64,000 nt of DNA from Aphanizomenon flos-aquae FACHB-1287 (GTDB taxonomy: Bacteria; Cyanobacteriota; Cyanobacteriia; Cyanobacteriales; Nostocaceae), in NCBI RefSeq assembly GCF_014698755.1, contig NZ_JACJTO010000006.1:62001-126000 (forward strand), given 5' to 3'. This document shows positions 44,266 to 52,476 of this stretch, piece after piece. Under the pieces are notes generated by a model. That model did not search any database, was not told where the DNA came from, and saw only the letters and a list, made by a program, of their open reading frames with translations. Both the position numbers and the translations under genes were made by a program. Within the stretch, counting starts at the first letter, position 1; each line of letters starts with the position of its first letter.

Positions 44266-44720
44266 AAGGATAATTAATTTTGGCATTATGGCAATGGTGA
44301 AAATAGGGAACGATTAGAAAAATGATCTTGTTCTAAAGATTGAGATAAATACTCTAAAGTTTCTGTTTGTTCTTGTTCATCTCCTTCTTCTTCCCACGTT
44401 TTTAATAATTCAAGTGCTTTTTTGTTGTTGCTTTTTGTCGGTTCTAATTCTTTTTTCCTCTCAATTATTGTTTCTAATTGTTTGATATAAGCAAGGATTT
44501 TTTGATAAGATGCGGCATCTTGTACTACTAATTCTGCTTTACCATTAACTGTTAAAATCAGAGGATTTCCGGTTTCTTTCATCTGATTAATGAGTTCGTT
44601 GGTGTTGCGTTTGAAGGTTGAGAGTGATTGAATATCTTGACTGAGATTAATCATGGTTGGTGACTCTGCACTAAATTTATATTTAATTTAATGTTAGCAT
44701 AAAATTAAAAAAGCGATCGC
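44266..44720 (-). repeat. Duplicated antitoxin segment, copy 2
   Basis: This segment corresponds to 40181-40627. Similarity ends at the seventh codon of the toxin gene on one side and at a HIP1 site on the other. Confidence 0.85.
44286..44654 (-). CDS. Phd/YefM-type antitoxin, intact copy without toxin
   Basis: A 122-residue antitoxin with an N-terminal Phd DNA-binding domain and an acidic, glutamine-rich tail (WEEEGDEQEQTETLEYL). Its stop overlaps the start of the expected toxin (TAATG), but that frame reads MPKLIIL and then unrelated sequence ending after about 20 codons. It is therefore an orphan antitoxin, which could still buffer related toxins. Confidence 0.82.
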   Translation of the reverse strand: MINLSQDIQSLSTFKRNTNELINQMKETGNPLILTVNGKAELVVQDAASYQKILAYIKQLETIIERKKELEPTKSNNKKALELLKTWEEEGDEQEQTETLEYLSQSLEQDHFSNRSLFSPLP

Positions 44721-44838
44721 TCCTCTTTCTCCCCAAAACAAGCGATCGCACCACTAACTCACCATGAAAAAGTGCTTGGACATCCAACTCCCCTACATCC
44801 CAAAGGGAGATTGTCTTCCCTAGCAAAAGGCAATCAGA

Positions 44839-45612
44839 TTATCTAAGGTTTAAGAATTGCTTTAAGTCAGAAACTAATTTTTGATTATTGTAATCATTGT
44901 AAGGCAATATAATCTTTTGATCGGATTTCAGTTTAATAATGATTTGCTCCTCTATTGACATACCATTATCATGTGTTTCCAGATTGACGGCTGCAATTAT
45001 ATTAAGCTCATACTCTTCCACGTCAGTGGTGCGAAACCACTTCTTGCGAATGATCGTAAAACATTTGTGGTCAAGATCAAAAACACAGGTTGATAGACTA
45101 TTTCTTATTATTAAGGCTGCCAATAGTAAACCACATAAAATGAATGGGCTTCCCGCTAACAGTATGTGCCTCCAGTCCAGTGGGTGCAAATCTAACTTCT
45201 CTTCTGTAGATGTTGAAATGAATTGATTAATTTCAGACACAAACCAATTAGCATCTGTTTCTAAACAACTTGTTAAGATTCGAGTGGAAAAAGTTTTTTC
45301 CACCACTATAGTAGGAAAGTAGCAGTATTTTCCTTCATCATCGGGTTCGACTGATCTTGTTACCTTAGCCGTCAGTGCAGATAATGGAAATGCTACTCTT
45401 GTATGATCTAGAAATCTTTCTCGAATAAATTCGCACTTTGCTTCAAAATATTTTTCTCTTTGGCATATTAATCTATCACCGTTTCCTACCCAAAAAGCCG
45501 CTATCAATGGAATAGATGATGCCATTCCCAGACCTAAAAAACCCCCTATTAGAGAGCGAGTAAAAGATTGCCTAATGGTGAATTGCCGTAAATGAGGTTT
45601 GTGAATATTCAT
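44839..45612 (-). CDS. Hypothetical two-span membrane protein
   Basis: A 257-residue protein with a first membrane segment near residues 21-42 (LIGGFLGLGMASSIPLIAAF) and a second near 150-168 (ILLAGSPFILCGLLLAALII). The domain between them has four cysteines. The C-terminal domain (FDLDHKCFTIIRKKWF...) resembles a PH-like beta sandwich. No function is known. It is the only non-mobile-looking gene in this part of the island. Confidence 0.65.
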   Translation of the reverse strand: MNIHKPHLRQFTIRQSFTRSLIGGFLGLGMASSIPLIAAFWVGNGDRLICQREKYFEAKCEFIRERFLDHTRVAFPLSALTAKVTRSVEPDDEGKYCYFPTIVVEKTFSTRILTSCLETDANWFVSEINQFISTSTEEKLDLHPLDWRHILLAGSPFILCGLLLAALIIRNSLSTCVFDLDHKCFTIIRKKWFRTTDVEEYELNIIAAVNLETHDNGMSIEEQIIIKLKSDQKIILPYNDYNNQKLVSDLKQFLNLR

Positions 45613-45671
45613 AGTTTAATCTCAAAATTTAGTGATTTCTATATTGTGACTAAAATCCGAATTTATGCTAA

Positions 45672-46016
45672 TTAAGCAATAGCAAACTCTGTAAACTTCC
45701 GAGTTTCTGGATCATGAAAAGCTAAAACAATATCCTCTTTTGGTACACCTTCCCTTAATAACTCCGTTGCTATTCCCTCCTGGGTCCAATCTTCCTCAAT
45801 GTAAATCTTTTCATTTTTAATTCTCACATAAACAGAAATTGCTCTCACTCGTTTTCTTTCATTCCAACCTACATCGAACCATAAATACTGATCTCTTTCA
45901 TCATCAAAAGATAAGACTGTATCAACTCCAGAAATATTAGGAGTTTGACTAGCTATTTGATCATATTCTGTTAATATTTTTTTGACAATTGCACGATAAT
46001 TATTTAATTTATCCAT
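45672..46016 (-). CDS. xisI: XisI-like protein, copy 3 (with intact xisH)
   Basis: A 114-residue XisI with [19 protein letters not shown] and [15 protein letters not shown]. It overlaps the xisH gene by 13 bases, the usual arrangement, so this is the complete xisHI pair of the window. Confidence 0.9.
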   Translation of the reverse strand: MDKLNNYRAIVKKILTEYDQIASQTPNISGVDTVLSFDDERDQYLWFDVGWNERKRVRAISVYVRIKNEKIYIEEDWTQEGIATELLREGVPKEDIVLAFHDPETRKFTEFAIA

Positions 46017-46420
46017 TGGACAATTTCCCCCTGAACAATATTAATTACAATCAGTAAAATTTTATATTCTTCTATGACAAGTTGAATCCCTTTTGTTTGA
46101 AAAAAAGTTTCATAAGCCTCTTGCTCAATTGCTAAGTAAAGACGATAATCAGGATGTAATTGTCTTAGCAATGTACGGTATAAAATATATTGTCCTAAAG
46201 CACATTGAAATTCATGAATTAGAGACAAACTCAAGAAACTTTTAATTTCCACTACAATATTAGTATCTTCTTTTTGTGCAGAAAACAACTTTTTTCCGGC
46301 AAGATCAGCAAATAGTTTTAGTCCTTCATATCTAATGGTATAAGGATCACGAATAATCTGCCAACCATCCTTGAGTAAAGCATTTTTCACCACATCATGG
46401 TAGATATCTTTTGCTGGCAT
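46004..46420 (-). CDS. xisH: XisH-like protein
   Basis: A 138-residue member of the XisH family, which belongs to the PD-(D/E)XK nuclease fold. The candidate site is D39 (LFADLAG) and E58-I-K60 (VVEIKSF). With XisI it forms a two-gene unit that is widespread in cyanobacteria beyond the fdxN element. A toxin-antitoxin or mobile nuclease role is plausible but unproven. Confidence 0.88.
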   Translation of the reverse strand: MPAKDIYHDVVKNALLKDGWQIIRDPYTIRYEGLKLFADLAGKKLFSAQKEDTNIVVEIKSFLSLSLIHEFQCALGQYILYRTLLRQLHPDYRLYLAIEQEAYETFFQTKGIQLVIEEYKILLIVINIVQGEIVQWIN

Positions 46421-46452
46421 TTTTACCCCGATAATAATCCATTATAACATTC

Positions 46453-46477
46453 AGGTGAGTCCACAAAGAACTCACCT
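46453..46477 (-). terminator. Hairpin downstream of acnB
   Basis: An 8-bp inverted repeat (AGGTGAGT/ACTCACCT) with a 9-nt loop sits just after the acnB stop. There is no T-run, so it may be a weak terminator or an RNA-stabilising hairpin. Confidence 0.45.
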
Positions 46478-46485
46478 CAATTACA

Positions 46486-49080
46486 TTATACCAAAGCCGC
46501 CTGTTCCTCCTTACTAATCACCCTCCCCTCGTCCTCAAAACCAACAATTTGATCAAAATTCAAATAACGATACAAATTATCAGCAAAAGGATTAATTTTC
46601 TCCCCAACAATCTCCATATATTCCTTAACCGTAGGAATACGTCCCAACAACGCACAAACCGCCGCCAATTCCGCTGAACCTAAATACACTTGAGCGCCTT
46701 TTCCCATGCGATTATTAAAGTTACGAGTTGAAGTAGAAAACACCGTTGTATTATCATCAACTCGCGCCTGATTTCCCATACATAAACTGCATCCAGGAAT
46801 CTCCGTTCTCGCATTCGCACCTACAAAAACATCATACACTTTTTCTACTTTTAATTGATGTTCATCCATTCTTGTCGGAGGTGCAATCCATAACCGCGCT
46901 TTCACCGCACCAGCACCTTCTAAAACCTTGGCTGTTGCTCGATAATGTCCGATATTTGTCATACAAGAACCTACGAAAACTTCCTGTACTGGATCATTCG
47001 CAACTTCCGATAATAACTTAACATTATCAGGGTCATTTGGTGCCGCTACAATTGGTTCTTTGATGTCGTTTAAATCAATCTCAATTACTTCTGCATATTC
47101 CGCATCTGCATCTGCTGATAATAACACAGGATTGGCTAACCATTCCTCCATTTTTGCGACGCGCCGCAGGATAGTTCTGGCATCACTATAACCCCGTGCT
47201 ACCATATTTTTTAACAGAGCAATATTGGAACGCAAATATTCCGCTATGGTCTCTTCACTTAACTTAATTGTACATCCAGCACAAGAACGTTCGGCGGAAG
47301 CATCTGTTAATTCAAATGCTTGTTCTACTTTCAAATTTGGTAATCCTTCAATTTCCAAAATGCGCCCGGAAAAAACATTTTTCTTGTTCTGTTTTTCCAC
47401 GGTTAACAAACCTTTTTGAATAGCTACATAAGGAATGGCGTTAACAATATCTCTCAAGGTAATTCCTGGTTGCAATTCTCCTTTAAAACGGACTAATACC
47501 GATTCTGGCATATCTAAGGGCATTACACCCAATGCACCGGCAAAGGCCACTAAACCAGAACCTGCAGGAAAGGATATTCCCAAGGGAAAGCGGGTATGGG
47601 AGTCTCCTCCTGTTCCCACGGTGTCGGGTAATAACATCCGGTTTAACCAGGAGTGAATGATACCATCACCGGGACGCAAAGCCACGCCACCACGAGAGGA
47701 AATGAAGTCTGGTAGTTCTTGATGGGTTTTGATATCTACCGGTTTGGGATAAGCGGCTGTGTGACAGAAACTTTGCATGACTAAATCTGCACTGAAACCT
47801 AAACAAGCCAGTTCTTTTAACTCGTCTCTGGTCATTGGTCCTGTAGTGTCCTGAGAACCCACTGTGGTCATGATTGGTTCGCAAGATGTTCCCGGACGTA
47901 CTCCTGGTAAACCAGAGGCTTTACCGACCATTTTCTGCGCCAATGTGTAGCCTTTTCCGGTGTCTGATCCCCCCAGTCCCCCCTTAGTAAGGGGGGTTAG
48001 GGGGGTGCGGATAAATAAATCGCTGGGTGCTAAACCCAAGGCTTGACGGGTTTTGTCGGTGAGGGTACGGCCAATTAATAGGGGAATGCGGCCACCTGCG
48101 CGAACTTCGTCTAAAATGGTGTCAGGTTTGAGGCTGAAGGTGGAAATTACTTCTCCTGCGGCGTTGGTAACTTCACCTTTGTAGGGGTAGATGGTAATTA
48201 CGTCACCAGTCGCCATTTTTGTGACATCGCATTGTATAGGTAAAGCTCCCGCATCTTCGGCGGTGTTAAAAAAGATAGGTGCGATCGCACTACCCAAAAT
48301 ATAGCCTCCAGCCCGTTTATTTGGTACAAAGGGGATATCATTACCTAAATGCCATAATACAGAATTGATCGCAGATTTACGAGATGAACCTGTACCCACC
48401 ACGTCACCGACATAGGCCACAGGATGTCCTTTTTTCTTTAAGTCTGCAATGGTTTCTAAACTTCCCGGTTGTCGGGTTTCTAACATTGCTAAGGCGTGTA
48501 AAGGAATATCTGGACGAGTTGTAGCGTGGGTTGCTGGTGATAAGTCGTCAGTGTTAGTTTCTCCGGGAACTTTGAAAACCGTGACGGTGATAGATGCTGG
48601 TAATGTGGGACGAGTGGTAAACCATTCCGCTGCGGACCAGGAGTCTACCACTTTTTTAGCGTATTTGTTGGTTTTTGATAGTTCTAATACATCATGAAAC
48701 GCATCATAAACTAACAGGATTTTGCTCAATGCTATTGCTGCGGTTTCTGCTACCGGGGAAGAGAGTAAATCAATTAAGGATTGAACGTTATAACCGCCTA
48801 CCATTGTTCCCAGTAATTCTACTGCTTGGATAGCAGAGACTAAGGGACTGGTAATTTCTCCTTTAGCAATAGCAGTAAGAAATCCGGCTTTTACATAAGC
48901 TGCTTGATCTACTCCGGGGGGAATGCGATCGCGTAATAAATGTAATAATAACTCTTCCGTACCTGGGGCGGGTTTTTTCAGTAATTCACATAATTCTGAA
49001 GTTTGTACTGCGTCTAATGGTAAGGGGGGAATACTGAGTTGGGCGCGTTCTTGGGTGTGTTGTTGGTATTCTGCTAACAT
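46486..49080 (-). CDS. acnB: Aconitate hydratase B
   Basis: An 864-residue iron-sulfur enzyme that interconverts citrate and isocitrate and also handles 2-methylisocitrate. The N-terminal HEAT-like domain is followed by the swivelling domain ([17 protein letters not shown]), the catalytic core ([19 protein letters not shown]) and cluster cysteines in [15 protein letters not shown] and GCSLCMGNQ. At about residue 358 there is a short foreign peptide, [14 protein letters not shown], encoded by a palindromic repeat. The frame stays open and all active-site motifs remain. Fragments of a second copy lie on both sides of the gene. Confidence 0.96.
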   Translation of the reverse strand: MLAEYQQHTQERAQLSIPPLPLDAVQTSELCELLKKPAPGTEELLLHLLRDRIPPGVDQAAYVKAGFLTAIAKGEITSPLVSAIQAVELLGTMVGGYNVQSLIDLLSSPVAETAAIALSKILLVYDAFHDVLELSKTNKYAKKVVDSWSAAEWFTTRPTLPASITVTVFKVPGETNTDDLSPATHATTRPDIPLHALAMLETRQPGSLETIADLKKKGHPVAYVGDVVGTGSSRKSAINSVLWHLGNDIPFVPNKRAGGYILGSAIAPIFFNTAEDAGALPIQCDVTKMATGDVITIYPYKGEVTNAAGEVISTFSLKPDTILDEVRAGGRIPLLIGRTLTDKTRQALGLAPSDLFIRTPLTPLTKGGLGGSDTGKGYTLAQKMVGKASGLPGVRPGTSCEPIMTTVGSQDTTGPMTRDELKELACLGFSADLVMQSFCHTAAYPKPVDIKTHQELPDFISSRGGVALRPGDGIIHSWLNRMLLPDTVGTGGDSHTRFPLGISFPAGSGLVAFAGALGVMPLDMPESVLVRFKGELQPGITLRDIVNAIPYVAIQKGLLTVEKQNKKNVFSGRILEIEGLPNLKVEQAFELTDASAERSCAGCTIKLSEETIAEYLRSNIALLKNMVARGYSDARTILRRVAKMEEWLANPVLLSADADAEYAEVIEIDLNDIKEPIVAAPNDPDNVKLLSEVANDPVQEVFVGSCMTNIGHYRATAKVLEGAGAVKARLWIAPPTRMDEHQLKVEKVYDVFVGANARTEIPGCSLCMGNQARVDDNTTVFSTSTRNFNNRMGKGAQVYLGSAELAAVCALLGRIPTVKEYMEIVGEKINPFADNLYRYLNFDQIVGFEDEGRVISKEEQAALV
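47966..48008. repeat. Palindromic C-rich repeat inserted in frame in acnB
   Basis: The run of CCCCCCTTAGTAAGGGGGG with a following GGTTAGGGGGGT is a well-known dispersed repeat type of cyanobacterial genomes. Here it adds about 12 residues to AcnB between its swivelling and catalytic domains. Confidence 0.8.
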
Positions 49081-49272
49081 GATTTAGCCTTTCTCCTGCA
49101 ATGTCTTGTTTTCTTTAATTTTATTGTAAGGGAATTGTTACAGGAATTACTAGTAAACGAATTTGTCAGAAATAGACAGTTTGTGGTTTATAATATTTTG
49201 TTAGAGTTTTTCTTGCAAAGAAGCTTTGTATTGTTGATTGTTAAAGAATGTTATTAAATAAGGGTAAAAATA

Positions 49273-49587
49273 ATGTCTGATTGTACTATTGTCGTTAATA
49301 ATTGTAAATACACTTTTAAGAAGTTTGATTTAAATGAAGGTAAAAGAGAAATATCTGTTGAAGCAGACAATCAAAAATCCGATTTACTATTGCAACAATG
49401 GTTTTATGAATCGGTAGATAATGGACAAGGAATTAATCCCAACTATAAGAAGGATATTAAAATAGAATCAAATAATAAGATTTATTGCTTTGAAGGATGT
49501 TTTGTTAAAAATCATTCAATTTACCCAGCTAAAGCTATTATTAGTTATAATTTCCTACTTGAGACCCAACCAAGACATAAAAAGTAA
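49273..49587 (+). CDS. Hypothetical protein
   Basis: A 104-residue protein with alternating beta-type sequence (CTIVVNNCKYTF, KDIKIESNNKIYCFEGC, AKAIISYNFLL). The pattern resembles small beta-barrel tail-tube-like or lipocalin-like domains, but I cannot assign a family. It stands divergent from acnB. Confidence 0.55.
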   Translation: MSDCTIVVNNCKYTFKKFDLNEGKREISVEADNQKSDLLLQQWFYESVDNGQGINPNYKKDIKIESNNKIYCFEGCFVKNHSIYPAKAIISYNFLLETQPRHKK

Positions 49588-49623
49588 GTTCAAAAGTTTT
49601 GTGCTATATTCTTCTATTAATAA

Positions 49624-49911
49624 TTATAAGTAATAGAGCTTCAGTTCATGATTGAAATGATCATACCAATTTTTACTCCATTCTTTATCTTTACATAAAT
49701 CTAGTAGTTGTGCCTCATCATTAATAAAATGTTCAGTAATTATTTTATGTATTTGTCTGTTAACAACTAAACCATTCCATATCTTATCTGCTAATTCTAA
49801 ATCAACGCTTACACTTCTTATATGAGAAAAATCATTATGTTTGTCCATAAGAGGTTCATTAGTTAATTCACAATATTCGAGATCAAATGCTGCAATTCTT
49901 ATACGTCTCAT
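49624..49911 (-). CDS. Hypothetical protein, possibly the 3' part of a longer gene
   Basis: A 95-residue frame from ATG 49911. The same frame stays open upstream for a further 40 codons without a start (residues such as ITHPNYHKSYQIFTLERYEF), up to a stop near 50032. That extension looks like coding sequence, so the gene may be N-terminally truncated. Product not recognised. Confidence 0.45.
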   Translation of the reverse strand: MRRIRIAAFDLEYCELTNEPLMDKHNDFSHIRSVSVDLELADKIWNGLVVNRQIHKIITEHFINDEAQLLDLCKDKEWSKNWYDHFNHELKLYYL

Positions 49912-50332
49912 TTCATCTCTATATTCTTTGATAAATTCATATCTTTCTAGGGTAAAAATTTGATAGCTTTTATGGTAATTTGGATGTGTGATAGCTTTCT
50001 GGGAATTTAAAATGCTATTACTGTTTATAATTTATTTAAGCGTGCGATCGCTTAATCTCTCATCCTCTAAAATAAACTAATCCTGTAAATCCTAAAATCC
50101 TGGACATCCTGATTCTGACAAACTGATGTTGATATTATGCTAACCGACATTCTGCACTTCATAATGTAGTATAAGCCTTTTCAAGCATTATTCTTAATAA
50201 GGGTTAATAAGGGTGGAAAAATTACGTATTAAAACTTAAAATCTTTGATAATATATGTATTGTTAAAAACAATAAAAAATAAAATTAAGGAAATATTTGC
50301 ATATTACAAAATGAAGTGCGGAATATGGGATA

Positions 50333-50405
50333 CTAACATGATTTGCAATATCTTGTTTTCTTTATTTTATTGTAAGGGAATTGTTACAAGAGTGGTTTAT
50401 AATTT
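50333..50405 (-). pseudogene. acnB 5'-end and promoter fragment
   Basis: CTAACATGATTT (acnB start codon on the minus strand) and TTATTGTAAGGGAATTGTTA match acnB 49073-49145, with gaps of about 12 and 40 bp. It retains the start codon and leader but no gene body. Confidence 0.75.
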
Positions 50406-50406
50406 A

Positions 50407-50430
50407 AGGGGCAAACGGCCGTTCGCCCCT
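50407..50430. repeat. REP palindrome, copy 1
   Basis: A 24-bp palindrome AGGGGC(A)AAC-GGCC-GTTCGCCCCT with one arm mismatch, followed by ACA. Confidence 0.85.
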
Positions 50431-50605
50431 ACATTTGGTTATGGCATTACTCGAAAAATATTAAGAATTATTAACTACAATTGCTTTATACTATTGCATA
50501 GTCTAATCTACTTATAGACATTAAATTATTTGTAGTCAAAATCTATGTGGAACTTAAGAGACACTATCACACAAGTTGTTAAGTGATTATTATCAAAAAT
50601 GAAAT

Positions 50606-50950
50606 ATGGAATCGAAAGTCTTTAAACAAGGTAATTATATCTGGGAATGCAAATCTTCTTATGATCCCAGTGGTGAGATTAATTTAACCTATTTAAAATC
50701 AGCCATTAAAAGTGTTGAAAAAAGATGGGAAAGAGAAGGAAAGCCTAGTGGTTATTATTATGTTTTCCCGATAAATGTAATAACTAATACAGCTAGACAA
50801 GAACTAGAGAAATTTAAACAAGCCTATCAAGGTCAGGTTGAGATTGATTATTATGATAGAGAACAAGTACAAAGATTAATCCAAAACTTATCAAAATTAA
50901 GTAACATGGAATCACTTGTTAATTATATTAAACAAGTATGGAAAGGATAA
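50606..50950 (+). CDS. Hypothetical protein with a nuclease-like motif
   Basis: A 114-residue protein beginning near a beta-strand with IWECKSSY, where E-C-K resembles the E-x-K half of a PD-(D/E)XK nuclease site. The upstream Asp would be missing, so it may be the remnant of a larger Mrr-like endonuclease. A stop codon in frame two codons before the ATG rules out an obvious extension. The next gene follows by 3 bp, so they form an operon. Confidence 0.5.
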   Translation: MESKVFKQGNYIWECKSSYDPSGEINLTYLKSAIKSVEKRWEREGKPSGYYYVFPINVITNTARQELEKFKQAYQGQVEIDYYDREQVQRLIQNLSKLSNMESLVNYIKQVWKG

Positions 50951-50953
50951 AAA

Positions 50954-51412
50954 ATGTCACAAGCAATTCAATTTCACACTATAAAAATATTTTCTGAGAA
51001 GTTTCTTTCAGAATTTGATGGTAATACTATTCCTTTTAGTTCTAAAAGTATTTATGAATGTTTAAAAGGATTATTTCAAGGAACAGAAACAAAGTCTAAA
51101 GAATACGTAGAAAAATATTTTGATGCTGTTGAGTTAGGTTATTTAGAGATTCATTTATCTGAATTAGAAAAAATAGATCCAGATTTGGATCAGAAATATG
51201 AATATATTTTTGATCCAAAAAGCGATACATTTTCATTTATAAATGAAGAATTATGGTCAAATTTAGAGAAAATCATATTTGATAAAACCAAGCAATGTTT
51301 GTCTGATAACGAGAAAAGTCAATCACTAAAAAATAATATGAAAATTAGTCAAGATTATAAGAAATTATTGGATTTGTTCCAGAAAAGAATTTTATTCATG
51401 GCAATTTTTTAA
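50954..51412 (+). CDS. Hypothetical protein
   Basis: A 152-residue, charged, helical protein with no motif I recognise. It follows the nuclease-motif gene by 3 bp. The C-terminus (LLDLFQKRILFMAIF) is hydrophobic and abrupt, suggesting either a membrane-contact tail or truncation. Confidence 0.5.
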   Translation: MSQAIQFHTIKIFSEKFLSEFDGNTIPFSSKSIYECLKGLFQGTETKSKEYVEKYFDAVELGYLEIHLSELEKIDPDLDQKYEYIFDPKSDTFSFINEELWSNLEKIIFDKTKQCLSDNEKSQSLKNNMKISQDYKKLLDLFQKRILFMAIF

Positions 51413-51427
51413 TATTATTGATTGGGT

Positions 51428-51451
51428 AGGGGTGAACGGCCGTTCACCCCT
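51428..51451. repeat. REP palindrome, copy 2
   Basis: A perfect 24-bp palindrome (AGGGGTGAAC-GGCC-GTTCACCCCT), preceded by GT and followed by ACA like copy 1. It lies 66 bp upstream of the REP-associated transposase. Confidence 0.92.
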
Positions 51452-51517
51452 ACAATGTAAATTAATATATGAAAAATATATCTAAAATTTATATATCTAA
51501 ATCTAAAATTTAATTTT

Positions 51518-52087
51518 ATGACCTATAATCCTGATATACATAAACGCCAATCAATTCGTCTTAAAGGCTATGATTATTCTCAGTCTGGTCTTTATTTCAT
51601 TACAATTTGTTGTTATCAACGTGAATGTTTATTTGGAAATATTATAAATAGTCAAATAATATTAAATAATTTTGGTCAGTTAATAAAAGAAGAATGGTTA
51701 AAATCAGCAGAAATTAGAAAAGAAATTGAGTTTGATGATTTTGTAATTATGCCTAATCATTTTCATGGAATTGTTATAATTAATCAAGAAATAAACAGCG
51801 ATTTTATGAAAAATGATGTAGATTTCCAGGATAATAATGTAGGGGCGAACGGCCGTTCGCCCCTAGGGCAAATTCAATCATCACGGCCAAAAATATCAAT
51901 GAAACCAAAATCCATATCATCATTAATAGCAGGTTTTAAATCAGCAACAACCAAGAAAATTAACATCATTCGTAATACACCTCAAAATCCAGTTTGGCAA
52001 CGCAATTATTATGATCATATTATTAGAAATGATGAATCTTTAGCAAGAATTAGAGAATATGTCCAAAACAGAAGTGTTGAATGTTAA
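51518..52087 (+). CDS. REP-associated tyrosine transposase (RAYT)
   Basis: A 189-residue HUH-type transposase of the Y1/RAYT family. The N-terminal block GLYFITICCYQRECLFG, the metal-binding MPNHFHGIVII and the C-terminal NYYDHIIRNDESLARIREYV with candidate catalytic tyrosine are all present. Residues about 108-118 (VGANGRSPLG) are translated from a REP palindrome identical in type to those upstream. RAYTs mobilise REP palindromes, so the gene carries its own likely substrate inside its reading frame. Confidence 0.88.
   Translation: MTYNPDIHKRQSIRLKGYDYSQSGLYFITICCYQRECLFGNIINSQIILNNFGQLIKEEWLKSAEIRKEIEFDDFVIMPNHFHGIVIINQEINSDFMKNDVDFQDNNVGANGRSPLGQIQSSRPKISMKPKSISSLIAGFKSATTKKINIIRNTPQNPVWQRNYYDHIIRNDESLARIREYVQNRSVEC
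51841..51864. repeat. REP palindrome, copy 3, inside the transposase gene
   Basis: A perfect 24-bp palindrome (AGGGGCGAAC-GGCC-GTTCGCCCCT) in frame within the RAYT gene. Confidence 0.93.
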
Positions 52088-52476
52088 GATTTTGAGGATT
52101 GTGTCCAAGTTGTGCATTGGTATTGGTGATACCAAATTTGGTCAATTAATGACTCTATTCTCAATAGACAATGGATTTTACCTGGGTAAAACGCAAAGAT
52201 TGTAAAGTTTTATTGCAGGATTCAACACTTGTGTGTCCAAAATAATCCTTTATCTTGGGAAAATGATCAATTACATCCTAATAATCCTTCTAAATGGTAA
52301 TTAGCGTGATCACTATTTTTGATATGGTAAGTAATGTAGAAAGTTGAATATACAAAGAAATTTTTAAAAGAATTAGCATCTTTACCTAAAGAGATTCAAT
52401 TAAATTCTGTAGGTTGGGTTGATAAAACCCAACATTTTACATTTTCAGGAAGTAATTACATCCTGATGCCAATATT
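52088..52476. other. Intergenic region with toxin remnant and palindrome
   Basis: It holds short open stretches without a gene, the RelE-like remnant at 52334-52410 and a GGTTGGGTT...AACCCAAC repeat (52411-52434) of a common cyanobacterial type. Confidence 0.5.
52334..52410 (+). pseudogene. Remnant of a RelE/ParE-type toxin gene
   Basis: After an ATG with an immediate stop the frame reads KVEYTKKFLKELASLPKEIQ, the first helices of RelE-family toxins. It is cut off by the adjacent palindromic repeat. The rest of the toxin is absent. Confidence 0.6.

Larger units (their letters stand above)
49912..50605. other. Gene-poor region with acnB and REP fragments
   Basis: It contains the open upstream extension of the previous frame, a HIP1 site near 50045, the acnB 5' fragment (50333-50405) and a REP palindrome (50407-50430). 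A 90-codon plus-strand frame here runs through these repeats and is not counted as a gene. Confidence 0.55.

Noticed and set aside
39607-46420. fdxN-type excision element
   Set aside because: XisH and XisI are present, but no XisF-type recombinase, no fdxN gene and no matching excision sites are visible.
50245-50517. 90-codon plus-strand frame
   Set aside because: It runs through the acnB 5' fragment and a REP palindrome; its residues have no coding pattern.
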